DNA of 64,000 nt from AWTP1-13 sp033764875 (GTDB lineage Bacteria; Pseudomonadota; Alphaproteobacteria; Rhizobiales; Hyphomicrobiaceae). Shown here in pieces: positions 24,232 through 33,048 of this stretch. Position 1 is the stretch's first letter. Each line of letters starts with the position of its first letter. The stretch spans positions 9,560-73,559 of the forward strand of contig JANRIO010000134.1 of NCBI GenBank assembly GCA_033764875.1. The letters are read 5' to 3'. A program made the translations under genes and the position numbers. Below the pieces are notes generated by a model, which saw only the letters and a list, made by a program, of their open reading frames with translations, was not told where the DNA came from and searched no databases.

Positions 24232-25044
24232 TTACCAGACACCCCGCGTCAGGCCCGTCAGGCAGTAGCCCCACAGCGTCGGCAGGAACCATTGCCTGGA
24301 GGCCATCTCGACGCGCCGGGGGGCGAGCCGGCCGGCCAGCGCATCCTCCGCGGCGCGGATCACGAGCGGGATGGCGTCCGCCATCTGCCGCAGCTGGTAG
24401 GTGGTGATGTTGTCGCTGGGTGCGAACTCCGTGATCGCCTGGTAGAGGACCTCGCCCGTGTCGACGCCCTCGTCGACCAGGTGCACCGTGAGGCCGGCGT
24501 GCGCCGCGTCGCCTTGCGTGCGCGCCCAGTAGGCGCCGTGCTGGCCGCGATAGGCGGGATTGAGGCCGGCGTGGTAGTTGATGAACGGCGCCTTGACCGC
24601 GCGCAGCGTGTCGCGCCGGATGATGCGGGTGCCGTAGACGAGGACGACGTCGGGCTCGAGCGCCGCAAGCGCTGCCCGGCACGCGGCCGCATTGACCGAG
24701 CCGACCTCCTGCCAGCGCGTCGCATCCTCCGCCGTGGGGTCGAGGCCATAGCGTGCGCTGATCTCGTTGAGGCGCGCCGCGCTGCGTTTCGCGATCAGCC
24801 GCGAGGCGATGCCGAAGGCGGCCTGGCCAAGCGCCTGCGGCCAGCCGAGGAGCTTTGCCCGCCGCCTGGTGATCGCCCACTTGCCCTCGGGCTCCTCGCG
24901 CAGCACCACGAGGTCCGGGAAGCGCTGCCGCAGGCCGTTGACGAGGATGCGCGACAGCGCGCTGCCGGTGGCGAGCACCACCACCCGCGCGCCCTGTCCG
25001 GACGGCGAGCCAGAGCTGTCGCTGGAAACGCGGGACTGGGACAT
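24232..25044 (-). CDS. formyltransferase-fold protein
   Basis: A 270-residue protein with the formyl-transferase catalytic set: N156 and H158 in INYHAGLNPAYRG, and D195 in VDEGVDTGEVL. The N-terminal half is a Rossmann-like fold starting RVVVLATGSALSRIL. The family covers PurN, Fmt and sugar formyltransferases; the absence of the Fmt C-terminal domain and the divergent N-terminus leave the substrate open. It could act on a nucleotide sugar or other amine using 10-formyl-tetrahydrofolate. Confidence 0.8.
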   Translation of the reverse strand: MSQSRVSSDSSGSPSGQGARVVVLATGSALSRILVNGLRQRFPDLVVLREEPEGKWAITRRRAKLLGWPQALGQAAFGIASRLIAKRSAARLNEISARYGLDPTAEDATRWQEVGSVNAAACRAALAALEPDVVLVYGTRIIRRDTLRAVKAPFINYHAGLNPAYRGQHGAYWARTQGDAAHAGLTVHLVDEGVDTGEVLYQAITEFAPSDNITTYQLRQMADAIPLVIRAAEDALAGRLAPRRVEMASRQWFLPTLWGYCLTGLTRGVW

Positions 25045-25146
25045 CGGGCGGGTACGGGGGCCCGGCGCGGGGCCGGGCTCTGGGGTTGACGCCCTTCAGC
25101 CTCGCACGAATGCCTTGCCCTCCGCTTAATGCCGCCCGTGCCGGCC

Positions 25147-26736
25147 CTATTTCTTCATCAGCCGCAGCCGCGCGAGCGCGTGGCGCACGGGGCCTTGCCC
25201 GTCGCGATTGAGCCCCGGCGTGAGCACCCGGGTCGTCCCGAACAGCCAGCGCTTGAAGCTCCAGCCGGCCGGCTGCGGCTCCTCCTGCTCGATCAGCGTC
25301 GGCCCGCGCAGCATGTGCAACTCGCTGCCCAGGCGATTGAGGCTCTCGAGCACGGTCGCCTCCAGCGCCTCGATGCGGTTGCTGACGATGGAGACGTCGC
25401 CGCTGGTGTCGAGCCGCCAGGTGTTGAGGTTGTTGGCCAGCGTCTGCTGGTTGGCGCCGAGCTTCACCAGCGCCTCGAAGATCTCCGTCAGGTCGCGCTC
25501 CTGGGAACGCGTGGTCTCCTCGGCGCCGGCGAGATGCGTGCGCACGCTTGCCTCGAGCTGGCCGAGCCGCTCGCCGAGCTCCCCGGTCCCCGACTTGGCA
25601 AGCTGCTCGCGCAGCGACGTCTCGAAGGCGGCGAGCACCGGCTCCAGGTCGCGCCCCTGTCGCGGCTCGCCTTGCGAGGTCGACAGCAGCTCTGCCACGC
25701 TCGCCTCCGACTGGCTGATGCGCTGCACGATGCGCTCCGTCACGAGCTGCGACAGGCGCTCGCTGAGCACGGGGGCGATGGCGCGCGACAGCTCGTGGCC
25801 CTGCTCCTGGATGCGCTGCTCCAGGCGGTCGAAGCGCTGCGCCGCCTCCTCCGGCAACGCGGCTCCGGCGCCCGCGCGCTGGGACAGCCCGTGCAGCCGC
25901 TCGTCGAGCGAGAGCACGAGCTCCGACACGTCCTGCAGGCGGGCATCCACCACCTGCTTGATCTCGTCGGTGCGGTCGGGCAGGGGCGGCAGCGGCTTGA
26001 TGCTGGTAACGGCGACGAGCGCCTCCTGCACCTGGTGCAGCAGGGTCTGCAGCGTCCGCCGGTCGTTCTCCGCGTGCTCGACCGCGAGCTGCAGGCCGAG
26101 CTCGAGTTGGTCGAGGCGCGCGAGCACCGCCGGCGTGCCGTCGGTCGCGGGCGGCACGCGCACCAGGTCAAGGGTGGCCGTCTCGCGCCTGAGGCTGTCC
26201 TCGCGCCAGCGCTCCAGGCGCTGCGGGTCGCTCGAGGCGCGCGAGAGCAGCGCCACGGTTGCGCTGTCGCGGCCGGCGGACAGGATCGTGCGCAGCAGGT
26301 CCGGCACGCCCGCGAGCGCGCCCCGCTCGTGCGCCCGGTCGGAGGCGCGGCGCAGCGCCGCCCTGACCTCGTCGCTGGTTGCGGGATCGACCTTGGCGTC
26401 GGCGGCCGTCGCCGGCGTCTCGGCGGCGATGGCGAGCGCCGCCTCGCGCCGCAGGTGCTCGGGCCGTATGCCGAGATCGGCGAGGATCTGCGCCGCCGCG
26501 CCGACGCGGGCCAGCGCATACACGAGATGCTCGAGCCTGACCTCGCGCGAGCCGTTGAAGACGGCGGCCTCGTAGGCGTGATTGCAGGTCGCGAGCAGGG
26601 TCTCGTCGACCACGATCGCCTCGTCGCGGCCGAGCATGCGGGCGACCCCGGCGTCCCCCGTCTCGCCCAGGGCGGCATTGCGGAAGAAGGGCGCGCGGCC
26701 CACCCTGAGGTCGAGATCCTGTCCCCTGTACGCCAT
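25147..26736 (-). CDS. Clp-N-like domain fused to long coiled coil
   Basis: A 529-residue cytoplasmic-looking protein. Residues about 35-185 show two repeats resembling the Clp R (ClpA/B N-terminal) domain: EHLVYALARVGAAAQILADLG, then a second unit with AGVPDLLRTILSAGRDSATVALL. There is no AAA+ module. Residues about 215-480 are a continuous Leu/Gln/Glu-rich coiled coil, followed by WSFKRWLFG, possibly an amphipathic membrane-contact segment. Function unknown; an adaptor or scaffold for a Clp-like system is conceivable. It is divergent from the NUDIX gene. Confidence 0.7.
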   Translation of the reverse strand: MAYRGQDLDLRVGRAPFFRNAALGETGDAGVARMLGRDEAIVVDETLLATCNHAYEAAVFNGSREVRLEHLVYALARVGAAAQILADLGIRPEHLRREAALAIAAETPATAADAKVDPATSDEVRAALRRASDRAHERGALAGVPDLLRTILSAGRDSATVALLSRASSDPQRLERWREDSLRRETATLDLVRVPPATDGTPAVLARLDQLELGLQLAVEHAENDRRTLQTLLHQVQEALVAVTSIKPLPPLPDRTDEIKQVVDARLQDVSELVLSLDERLHGLSQRAGAGAALPEEAAQRFDRLEQRIQEQGHELSRAIAPVLSERLSQLVTERIVQRISQSEASVAELLSTSQGEPRQGRDLEPVLAAFETSLREQLAKSGTGELGERLGQLEASVRTHLAGAEETTRSQERDLTEIFEALVKLGANQQTLANNLNTWRLDTSGDVSIVSNRIEALEATVLESLNRLGSELHMLRGPTLIEQEEPQPAGWSFKRWLFGTTRVLTPGLNRDGQGPVRHALARLRLMKK

Positions 26737-26998
26737 CTCACTCTCCCCGTGCGCAGCGGCCCGCTGCGTCCGCCCCGAAAGACTTGTCCGTCGGCCGTCG
26801 CGGCTTCGGGCTGGACCGCACGCTCGCGCCCCGTCCGTTCCGTCCTACAGACAACAGAGAAAGGAGCAAGCGCTTGTTGTGCCGGCGCCGAATGTGCACC
26901 GTTTTGCAGCCGCCCGGGAGGGGGACGCGGATCGGCAGCGGCAACATCATCTGCTAACCTTAATCCCGACGGGCTGGCCAGCGAGGAGCCGAGGGGCG

Positions 26999-27475
26999 AT
27001 GCCAGAGGCAGGGCGAAGCGAAGCCGCGATCGTGCCGCGGGCGGCGGCCAGCGCCGCCATCCTGCGCGGGGCCGAGGTGCTGCTGATCCGCCGCGGCGGC
27101 GGCGCGCTGCAGGGGCTGTGGAGCTTGCCCGGCGGCCACATCGAGGCCGGCGAGAGCGCGGCCGATGCGGCCCGCCGCGAGGTTTTCGAGGAGACGGGGG
27201 TGGAGGCGGAGATCCGGCAGTTCCTCGACCTCTTCGAGGTCATGCCGCGCGACGCAGGCGGGCGCCTGCGCGGCCACTACCTGATCGCGGTTTTCGTCGG
27301 TGTCTGGCGGGCGGGCGAGCCGGTCGCGGCTGCCGATGCCGCCGACGCCGGCTTCTTCACGCTCGAGGCTGCCGTTCGTCTTGATTTGACGCCGGGGGCC
27401 CAGGGCTTTCTGCGCCGGGCCTTCGCGCTCTATGGACCCGGCGCCCAGGGTTGCCCCACCGGTGAGCCCCACTAG
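26999..27475 (+). CDS. NUDIX hydrolase
   Basis: A 158-residue NUDIX-fold hydrolase that would cleave a nucleoside diphosphate linked to another group. The NUDIX box is complete (about 46-68: GHIEAGE, then AARREVFEETGV). The LWSLPGGH lead-in is typical of ADP-ribose pyrophosphatase or MutT-like members, so the substrate stays undefined. The ATG at 26999 follows GAGGGGCG. The TIGR02301 gene begins 11 bases after its stop, implying an operon. Confidence 0.9.
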   Translation: MPEAGRSEAAIVPRAAASAAILRGAEVLLIRRGGGALQGLWSLPGGHIEAGESAADAARREVFEETGVEAEIRQFLDLFEVMPRDAGGRLRGHYLIAVFVGVWRAGEPVAAADAADAGFFTLEAAVRLDLTPGAQGFLRRAFALYGPGAQGCPTGEPH

Positions 27476-27485
27476 AATGCCGCCA

Positions 27486-27884
27486 ATGACTCGCAAACCC
27501 ACACTGCGGTTGCAGGCGCTATGTTTGCTCGCGGCGCTTGTAGCAGCGCCCGGCGTTGCGGCTGCGCAGATTGCCGGCCCGGACGGCAAGCCCTACGACG
27601 ACCGCCTGCTGCGGCTGTCGGAGATCCTCGGCGCCGTCCACTATCTGCGCGAGCTGTGCGGGGCCAATGACGGCATGCTCTGGCGCGACCGCATGCGCGA
27701 GCTGATGGACGCGGAGGGCTCCTCGGCGCTGCGCCGGGCCCGCCTGACGCGCAGCTTCAACAACGGCTACCGCAGCTATTCGCGCACCTACGCCACCTGC
27801 ACGCAGCCGGCGCAGACGGCGATCGCCCGCTTTCTGACCGAGGGGGCCGAGCTCGCCGACGCCATCCTCAAGTCGACACCCTGA
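27486..27884 (+). CDS. TIGR02301 family secreted protein
   Basis: A 132-residue protein with a signal peptide (cleavage likely after VAAA) and a mature domain that fits TIGR02301. The pattern is LLRLSEILGAVHYLRELCG, WRDRMRELMDAEG, FNNGYRSYSRTYATCT and a C-terminal RFLTEGAELADAIL. The family is known from Hyphomicrobiales and has no defined role; two Cys may pair in the periplasm. An ATG at 27477 is an alternative start. It is in operon with the NUDIX gene. Confidence 0.85.
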   Translation: MTRKPTLRLQALCLLAALVAAPGVAAAQIAGPDGKPYDDRLLRLSEILGAVHYLRELCGANDGMLWRDRMRELMDAEGSSALRRARLTRSFNNGYRSYSRTYATCTQPAQTAIARFLTEGAELADAILKSTP

Positions 27885-28025
27885 GGCGATGCCGGGCACG
27901 CAACGCGCCACACTTAAGTGCCTGATTAAAGTTAAATTCAGCCCTCCCGTCGCCGGTCCCTTGCGTGTGCTAGCAACGCTCGAGCGAGCCGACGTGACGA
28001 GAGTGAACCCGCGAGGAGGGTGCTG

Positions 28026-28274
28026 ATGCAGGGCCTGGAGACGATCCGTACGCCAGGGGAGGAAAGCGTCGAGGCGCTGCATTTCATTCTCGAGGCCTGG
28101 GAGGAGGGCACCGACAGCGGCATCGCGCCTGAGCTCATGGCCTATGCCGCCATCTACACGGCCCTGACCGATCTCGTGACCAAGTTTGGCGAGGATGCGG
28201 TGCTGGCCCTTGTCAACGGCCTCGGAGCCCGCGTGCGGGCGGGCGAGTTCACCCTCTACCGCACGCGTCAGTAG
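28026..28274 (+). CDS. small conserved hypothetical protein
   Basis: An 82-residue acidic helical protein (start MQGLETIRTPGEES, with ALHFILEAWEEGTDSGIAPEL). AGGAGG is correctly spaced for the ATG at 28026; a GTG six bases earlier is too close. I recognise the type as conserved in Hyphomicrobiales but know no function. It is convergent with the LysE gene, with six bases between stops. Confidence 0.72.
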   Translation: MQGLETIRTPGEESVEALHFILEAWEEGTDSGIAPELMAYAAIYTALTDLVTKFGEDAVLALVNGLGARVRAGEFTLYRTRQ

Positions 28275-28280
28275 CAGCCC

Positions 28281-28943
28281 CTACCAGAAGCGCAGCCGCT
28301 TCACCACCATCTCGCCGATCAGCACGCAGCCGAATGCGATCAGGATCAGCCCCGCGATGCGGTTGATCTGCTCCAGCCGCACCGCGTTGAAGCGGTGCCG
28401 TATGGCGGCGATGAACTGCGATACCACGAACCAGTAGAGAAAGCTGCCGCCCATGATGGCCGCCACCATCGTGAACGCGTCGATGTAGGTGTCGATCTCG
28501 ACGAACGTGCTGACGCCGCCGAAGATGGCGACGAGGCCGAGCACGGCCGCCGGGTTGGTGATGGTGAGCAGGAACATCTGCGGCACCTCGCCGATGTAGT
28601 CCCACAGCGTGGCGCGGGTGCCGGGCTTGTCGATCTGGATCACCGACTTGGTGAAGTAGAGCTTGGCGCCGGCCAGGATCAGCACCGCCCCGCCCACGAT
28701 CTGGATCGGCGTGCGGTAGTCCCGGATGGCGCCCGATACGGCGTTGACGCCCATCGCCGCGCACAGCGCGATCAGGCCGTCGCCCAGCATGATGCCGAGG
28801 CCGGCGGCCATGCCGCCGAGGAAGCCGCGCTCAACGGCGCGCTGCATGCCGAGCAGGTTGACGGGTCCGAACGGCATCGCAAGCAGCAGCCCCATGATCA
28901 TGCCGACGGGGATGATGAGCGGATTGGGGATGTAGGAGAGCAC
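28281..28943 (-). CDS. LysE/RhtB family amino-acid exporter
   Basis: A 220-residue inner-membrane protein with about six hydrophobic helices (about 7-29, 41-65, 80-98, 120-143, 156-180, 192-213). The LysE signature near the N-terminus is MPFGPVNLLGMQRAVERGFLGG, with GLGIMLGDG following. These proteins export basic or neutral amino acids or their derivatives; the specific substrate is not readable. The gene is divergent from 29085, so the 141 bases between hold both promoters. Confidence 0.9.
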   Translation of the reverse strand: MLSYIPNPLIIPVGMIMGLLLAMPFGPVNLLGMQRAVERGFLGGMAAGLGIMLGDGLIALCAAMGVNAVSGAIRDYRTPIQIVGGAVLILAGAKLYFTKSVIQIDKPGTRATLWDYIGEVPQMFLLTITNPAAVLGLVAIFGGVSTFVEIDTYIDAFTMVAAIMGGSFLYWFVVSQFIAAIRHRFNAVRLEQINRIAGLILIAFGCVLIGEMVVKRLRFW

Positions 28944-29084
28944 GGGAAAAATGCCCTACATCGACCGGACGGGTGCTGCTATGGAGCCCGGTCCCACGCT
29001 GCTGGCGGCGTCCTTCGGCCCCCGAGGAGCTGCGCTGGGCGTTCTGCGGACGTGCCGATGGCCGGACAACGCGAGGGCCTTCCC

Positions 29085-29735
29085 ATGACGACGAGGCGAT
29101 GTGCGCTTCAATCCTTGTGGATTGGGACAAGGCCATTCCTAGTGGCGGCCCTGATGCTTGTCCATTGTCTCGGGGACGCAATCACGTATCCGGCGCGAGG
29201 CCAGGCGCAAAATCAAGCACCACCAAAGGCGAAGGACGCCCCTTCGGCCAAGCCGCAGGTGCGCGTCCTGCGCGAGGTCAAGCTGCCGCGGCCCGTCGCG
29301 GAGATGCGCGAGGCGATTGAGGCCGCGATCGCCTCCGGCCGCATCGAGGATCTGCGGGAGGCCTTCGAGCTGAACGAGATAAAGCCGGACCTGGGGCCTG
29401 GCTTCGCGCCGGGCGTCGGGGCCGATCCGGTCGCCTTCTGGCGCCGCCAGTCCGGCGACGGCGAGGGCCGCGAGCTGCTGGCAGCGCTGGCCAACATCCT
29501 GGCCCTGCCGCCGGCGGCCGTCCCCCTCGGCCGCGACGTCGAGAACAGCCTGGTCTACGTCTGGCCCTACCTGGCGGAGGTGCCCGTGGCGGCCTGGACG
29601 CCGGCCATGCAGGTCGAGGCGTTGCGGCTCGTGCCCGTGGCCGAATTGCGCAGGATCCAGGCCGCCGGTACGTATACCCATTGGCGCCTCGTCATTGGCG
29701 CGGAGGGCAATTGGTTGAGCCTCACGCGCAAGTGA
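29085..29735 (+). CDS. exported hypothetical protein
   Basis: A 216-residue protein with an N-terminal membrane anchor or signal (about 13-42, through ALMLVHCLGDAITYPARGQAQ). A Pro/Lys-rich linker and a domain about 85-205 follow, with DPVAFWRRQSGDGEGRELLA, LVYVWPYLAEV and the C-terminal THWRLVIGAEGNWLSLTR. The last segment resembles a beta sheet closing a small periplasmic domain. I do not recognise the family. The L,D-transpeptidase gene follows 92 bases later, so a cell-wall role is possible. Confidence 0.65.
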   Translation: MTTRRCALQSLWIGTRPFLVAALMLVHCLGDAITYPARGQAQNQAPPKAKDAPSAKPQVRVLREVKLPRPVAEMREAIEAAIASGRIEDLREAFELNEIKPDLGPGFAPGVGADPVAFWRRQSGDGEGRELLAALANILALPPAAVPLGRDVENSLVYVWPYLAEVPVAAWTPAMQVEALRLVPVAELRRIQAAGTYTHWRLVIGAEGNWLSLTRK

Positions 29736-29827
29736 TGCGGGCGGACTGGCGTCCGGCGCCTGGCTGCATCACAATCCGGCCGTCCTCTCAGGGTGTTTAA
29801 GGCCGCCATCGTAACAAGTTGGGGAAA

Positions 29828-30640
29828 ATGCACAATATCACGTCTCGCTTGCGTTCTTGCCTGCTCGGGGCACTGGCTGCTCTCGGGCTGCTGGCGGTTT
29901 CGGCAGAGACGGCGTCGGCCCAGTACTGGGGCCGCCCCTATTGGGAGCCGCCCTACGGCGGCCGGCCCTATTGGGACAACGGCGAGCCCTATGGCCGCCC
30001 GCCGGCCCGCCGGCCGCGCTATGCCGACAACGACGACGATGACGACGACGACGATCGTCCGCGCCGCTACCGCGACAGCTATTACGGCGACGAGGTGCGC
30101 TCGGGCGGCGGGCGCCCCTACGTTGCGCCCATCTCGCCGCGCCCGATCTCGTTCCCGTCGTCCTTCAAGCCGGGCTCGATCGTCATTGACACCAGGGGCC
30201 GCCAGTTGTTCCTGATCGAGAGCCCCGAGACGGCGTTCCACTACCCGATCTCGGTCGGCCGCGACGGCTTCAGTTGGACCGGCACCGAGGTCGTCAGCCG
30301 CAAGGCCCAGTGGCCGGACTGGCACCCGCCGGAGGAGATGCGCGACCGCGATCCGAGCCTGCCGGTGAAGATGACGGGCGGCATACGCAATCCGCTCGGC
30401 GCCGTGGCCATCTACCTCGGCAACACGCTCTACCGCATCCACGGCACCAACGATCCGAGCTCCATCGGCCGCGCCGCGTCCTCCGGCTGCTTCCGCATGC
30501 TGAACGGGCACGCCATCGATCTCGCCTCGCGCATCGAGGTCGGCACGCCGGTGACGGTCGTGAGCCGCCTGCCCGGCGATCTCGAGCGCATCGTGGCGAG
30601 CCAGGTGTCCGGGCCGCGCGCGTCGTTCTCCCGCGAGTAG
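29828..30640 (+). CDS. L,D-transpeptidase (YkuD domain), short form
   Basis: A 270-residue secreted enzyme that forms 3-3 peptidoglycan cross-links or anchors proteins to the wall. The signal peptide ends near SAQ (about 32). A Tyr/Pro/Gly-rich segment follows, with an eight-residue Asp run near 69-76. The YkuD domain (about 115-255) has SIVIDTRGRQLFLIE, H205 (IHGTNDP) and nucleophile C221 in SSGCFRM. The ATG at 29828 is preceded by GGGGA at short spacing; a TTG lies nine bases upstream. The low-complexity N-terminal region is unusual. Confidence 0.92.
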   Translation: MHNITSRLRSCLLGALAALGLLAVSAETASAQYWGRPYWEPPYGGRPYWDNGEPYGRPPARRPRYADNDDDDDDDDRPRRYRDSYYGDEVRSGGGRPYVAPISPRPISFPSSFKPGSIVIDTRGRQLFLIESPETAFHYPISVGRDGFSWTGTEVVSRKAQWPDWHPPEEMRDRDPSLPVKMTGGIRNPLGAVAIYLGNTLYRIHGTNDPSSIGRAASSGCFRMLNGHAIDLASRIEVGTPVTVVSRLPGDLERIVASQVSGPRASFSRE

Positions 30641-30672
30641 GGTCTAGGGCGTCAGACGCCAGGCGCCAGACG

Positions 30673-31992
30673 TCAGAAGAAGCGCACGGGCTGGCCGTGC
30701 GCTTCCGCGACGATGTCGCCCTCCCACATCACCCGCTCGCCACGCACGACGGTGCCGATCGGCCAGCCCGTCACCGCGACGCCGTCGTAGGGCGTCCAGC
30801 CCGCGCGCGAGGCCACGTCCGCGTTGCGGATGGTGTGCCGCTTCTTCAGATCGACGATGGTGAGGTCGGCGTCGTAGCCCATGGCGATGCGCCCCTTGCC
30901 GCGCAGCCCGAACAGACGGTTGGGCCCGTGGCTGGTGAGATCGACCAGCCGCTCGAGGCTCAGCCGTCCCGCGTTCACGTGGTCGAGCATGATGGGCACC
31001 AGCGTCTGCACGCCGGTCATGCCGGAGTGGCTTGCCGGATAGGCGTGGTCCTTCTCCTCGCGCGTGTGCGGGGCATGGTCCGACCCCAGCACGTCGGCGG
31101 TTCCGTCCGCGACGCCGGCCCAGATGCGCGCGCGGTGCCGCGCCTCGCGCACCGGCGGGTTCATCTGCGCGTAGGTGCCGAGGCGCTGGTAGCAGTCGGG
31201 CGCCTCCAGCGTCAGGTGATGCGGCGTCACCTCGACGCTGGCCCAGTCGCGGTGCTGCGCGAGGAAGGCCATCTCCTCCGCCGTCGACACGTGCAGCACG
31301 TGCACGCGCTTGCGGTGCGTCTCGGCCAGCCGCACGAGGCGCTGGGTCGCGATCATGGCCGTCTCCACGTCGCGCCAGACCGGGTGCGAGGCGGGATCGC
31401 CCGCCTTGCGCAGCCCCATGCGCTCCTTCAGCCGCGCCTCGTCCTCAGCATGGAACGCGGCGCGCCGCGACAGGGCCGCGATGATCCGCGCGAGCGAGCC
31501 CTCGTCGTCGACCAGCAGGTTGCCGGTCGAGGAGCCCATGAACACCTTGATGCCGGCGCTGCCCTCGAGCCGCTCCAGCTCGGGGATGTCGGCGATGTTC
31601 TCGCGGGTGCCGCCGACCCAGAACGCGAAGTCGCAGAGCATGCGCCCGCGCGCGGCCCGCACCTTGGCCGCGAGCGTCTCCGCCGAGGTGGTGAGCGGCA
31701 CCGTGTTCGGCATCTCGAACACGGCCGTGACCCCGCCCAGGACGGCTGCGCGGCTTCCCGTCTCGAGGTCCTCCTTGTGCGTGAGGCCCGGCTCGCGGAA
31801 GTGCACCTGCGTGTCGATGACGCCGGGCAGCACGTGCAGGCCCGCCGCCTCGATGGTCTCGCCGGCGCTCGCCTGGGCGAGCGATCCCAGTGCCGCGATC
31901 CGGCCGCCGCGCACGCCGATGTCGCGCACGCCCTTGCCGTCGTGGTTGACCACCGTTGCGCCGCGAATGATCAGGTCGTAGGTCTCGGCCAT
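30673..31992 (-). CDS. pyrC: dihydroorotase, PyrC-like
   Basis: An amidohydrolase of 439 residues, annotated by family as dihydroorotase of pyrimidine synthesis. Seen: the N-terminal beta strand with TVVNHDGKGVRDIGV, the metal-site region IDTQVHFREPG, the bridging lysine in IKVFMGSSTG, and the C-terminal GSDHAPHTREEK. In typical enzymes the first site is DxHxH; here it reads DTQVH, so the first His is Gln. This variant occurs in a recognised alphaproteobacterial PyrC-like subgroup, so I keep the call, but catalytic status is not certain. It is divergent from ygfZ. Confidence 0.82.
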   Translation of the reverse strand: MAETYDLIIRGATVVNHDGKGVRDIGVRGGRIAALGSLAQASAGETIEAAGLHVLPGVIDTQVHFREPGLTHKEDLETGSRAAVLGGVTAVFEMPNTVPLTTSAETLAAKVRAARGRMLCDFAFWVGGTRENIADIPELERLEGSAGIKVFMGSSTGNLLVDDEGSLARIIAALSRRAAFHAEDEARLKERMGLRKAGDPASHPVWRDVETAMIATQRLVRLAETHRKRVHVLHVSTAEEMAFLAQHRDWASVEVTPHHLTLEAPDCYQRLGTYAQMNPPVREARHRARIWAGVADGTADVLGSDHAPHTREEKDHAYPASHSGMTGVQTLVPIMLDHVNAGRLSLERLVDLTSHGPNRLFGLRGKGRIAMGYDADLTIVDLKKRHTIRNADVASRAGWTPYDGVAVTGWPIGTVVRGERVMWEGDIVAEAHGQPVRFF

Positions 31993-32130
31993 GTGGTGTC
32001 CCCGTTCGAGCGCCGGCGCCGCGGTTGGCTCCTCTTGGCCGCGGCCAGGGCTTGACCTGCGGCACCGCGTGCTCATCTCTTGCGGAGCGCCGCCGGTGGC
32101 GCGCCTCCGAGCCCGAGCAGGTACAACAGA

Positions 32131-33048
32131 ATGCAGGTGACAGCCAGCGCTGTGGATAACCCTGGCCCGGCGCCCGCGGGCCTCGCCCGTCTGGCGGATC
32201 GCGCGGTGATCGCCGTCACGGGCCCCGATGCCGAGCATCTGCTGCAGGGCATTCTCACCCAGGACGTCGCGCGCCTCTCGCACCAGCCGGCCGTCTTCGC
32301 CGGCCTGCTGAGCCCGCAGGGCAAGATCCTGTTCGACTTCTTTCTCGCGCGCGGGCCCGACGGCCTCCTGATCGACGTCGCGGCCGACAGGGCGGTCGAT
32401 CTCGTCAAGCGGCTCACCCTGTACCGCCTGCGCGCCAAGGCCGCCTTCGCCGATCGCTCCGCCGACATGGCCGTACTCGTCGCCTGGGGCGAGGCCGCTG
32501 CAACCCTCGCCGTGCCGGCGGGCGCGGTGGCCTTTCCCGACCCGCGCCTGCCGGCGCTCGGGCTTCGCATCCTTGTGCCGGCCGCCGCCGCCGGCATGGC
32601 CGACGCCTCTGCCGCCGACTGGCACGCCCACCGCATCGGGCTCGGCGTGCCCGAGGGCGGCAAGGACTATGCCTTCGGCGACGCCTTCCCGCACGAGGCC
32701 GACATGGACCAGCTCGCCGGCCTGTCCTTCGACAAGGGCTGCTACGTCGGCCAGGAGGTGGTGAGCCGCATGCAGCACCGCGCGACCGCGCGAAAACGCA
32801 TCGTGCTCGCCAAGGCCGGGGCGCCGATCCCGCCCGGCGCCGTCGTCATGGCGGGCAGCGCACGCATCGGCGCCGTCGGCACCGCCGCCGGACATTCGGC
32901 GGTCGTGCTCGTGCGCCTCGACCGCGCGGCGGAGGCGCTGGCCAAGGGCGAGACGATCGCCGCCGGCGGCGTCGCGCTGACGCTCGAGAAGCCGCCGTGG
33001 GCGAGCTTCGCTCTGGCGCCGCCTGCGCGCGAGGACGAGGCGCCATGA
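32131..33048 (+). CDS. ygfZ: folate-binding protein YgfZ (Fe-S assembly/repair)
   Basis: A 305-residue tetrahydrofolate-binding protein related to GcvT and needed for maturation or repair of certain Fe-S enzymes. The hallmark KGCYVGQEVVSRMQHR is present, with Cys204, and the N-terminal domain shows LLQGILTQDV and LLSPQGKILFDF. The ATG at 32131 matches family length. Its stop overlaps the tag start (ATGA), so the two genes are coupled. Confidence 0.93.
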   Translation: MQVTASAVDNPGPAPAGLARLADRAVIAVTGPDAEHLLQGILTQDVARLSHQPAVFAGLLSPQGKILFDFFLARGPDGLLIDVAADRAVDLVKRLTLYRLRAKAAFADRSADMAVLVAWGEAAATLAVPAGAVAFPDPRLPALGLRILVPAAAAGMADASAADWHAHRIGLGVPEGGKDYAFGDAFPHEADMDQLAGLSFDKGCYVGQEVVSRMQHRATARKRIVLAKAGAPIPPGAVVMAGSARIGAVGTAAGHSAVVLVRLDRAAEALAKGETIAAGGVALTLEKPPWASFALAPPAREDEAP

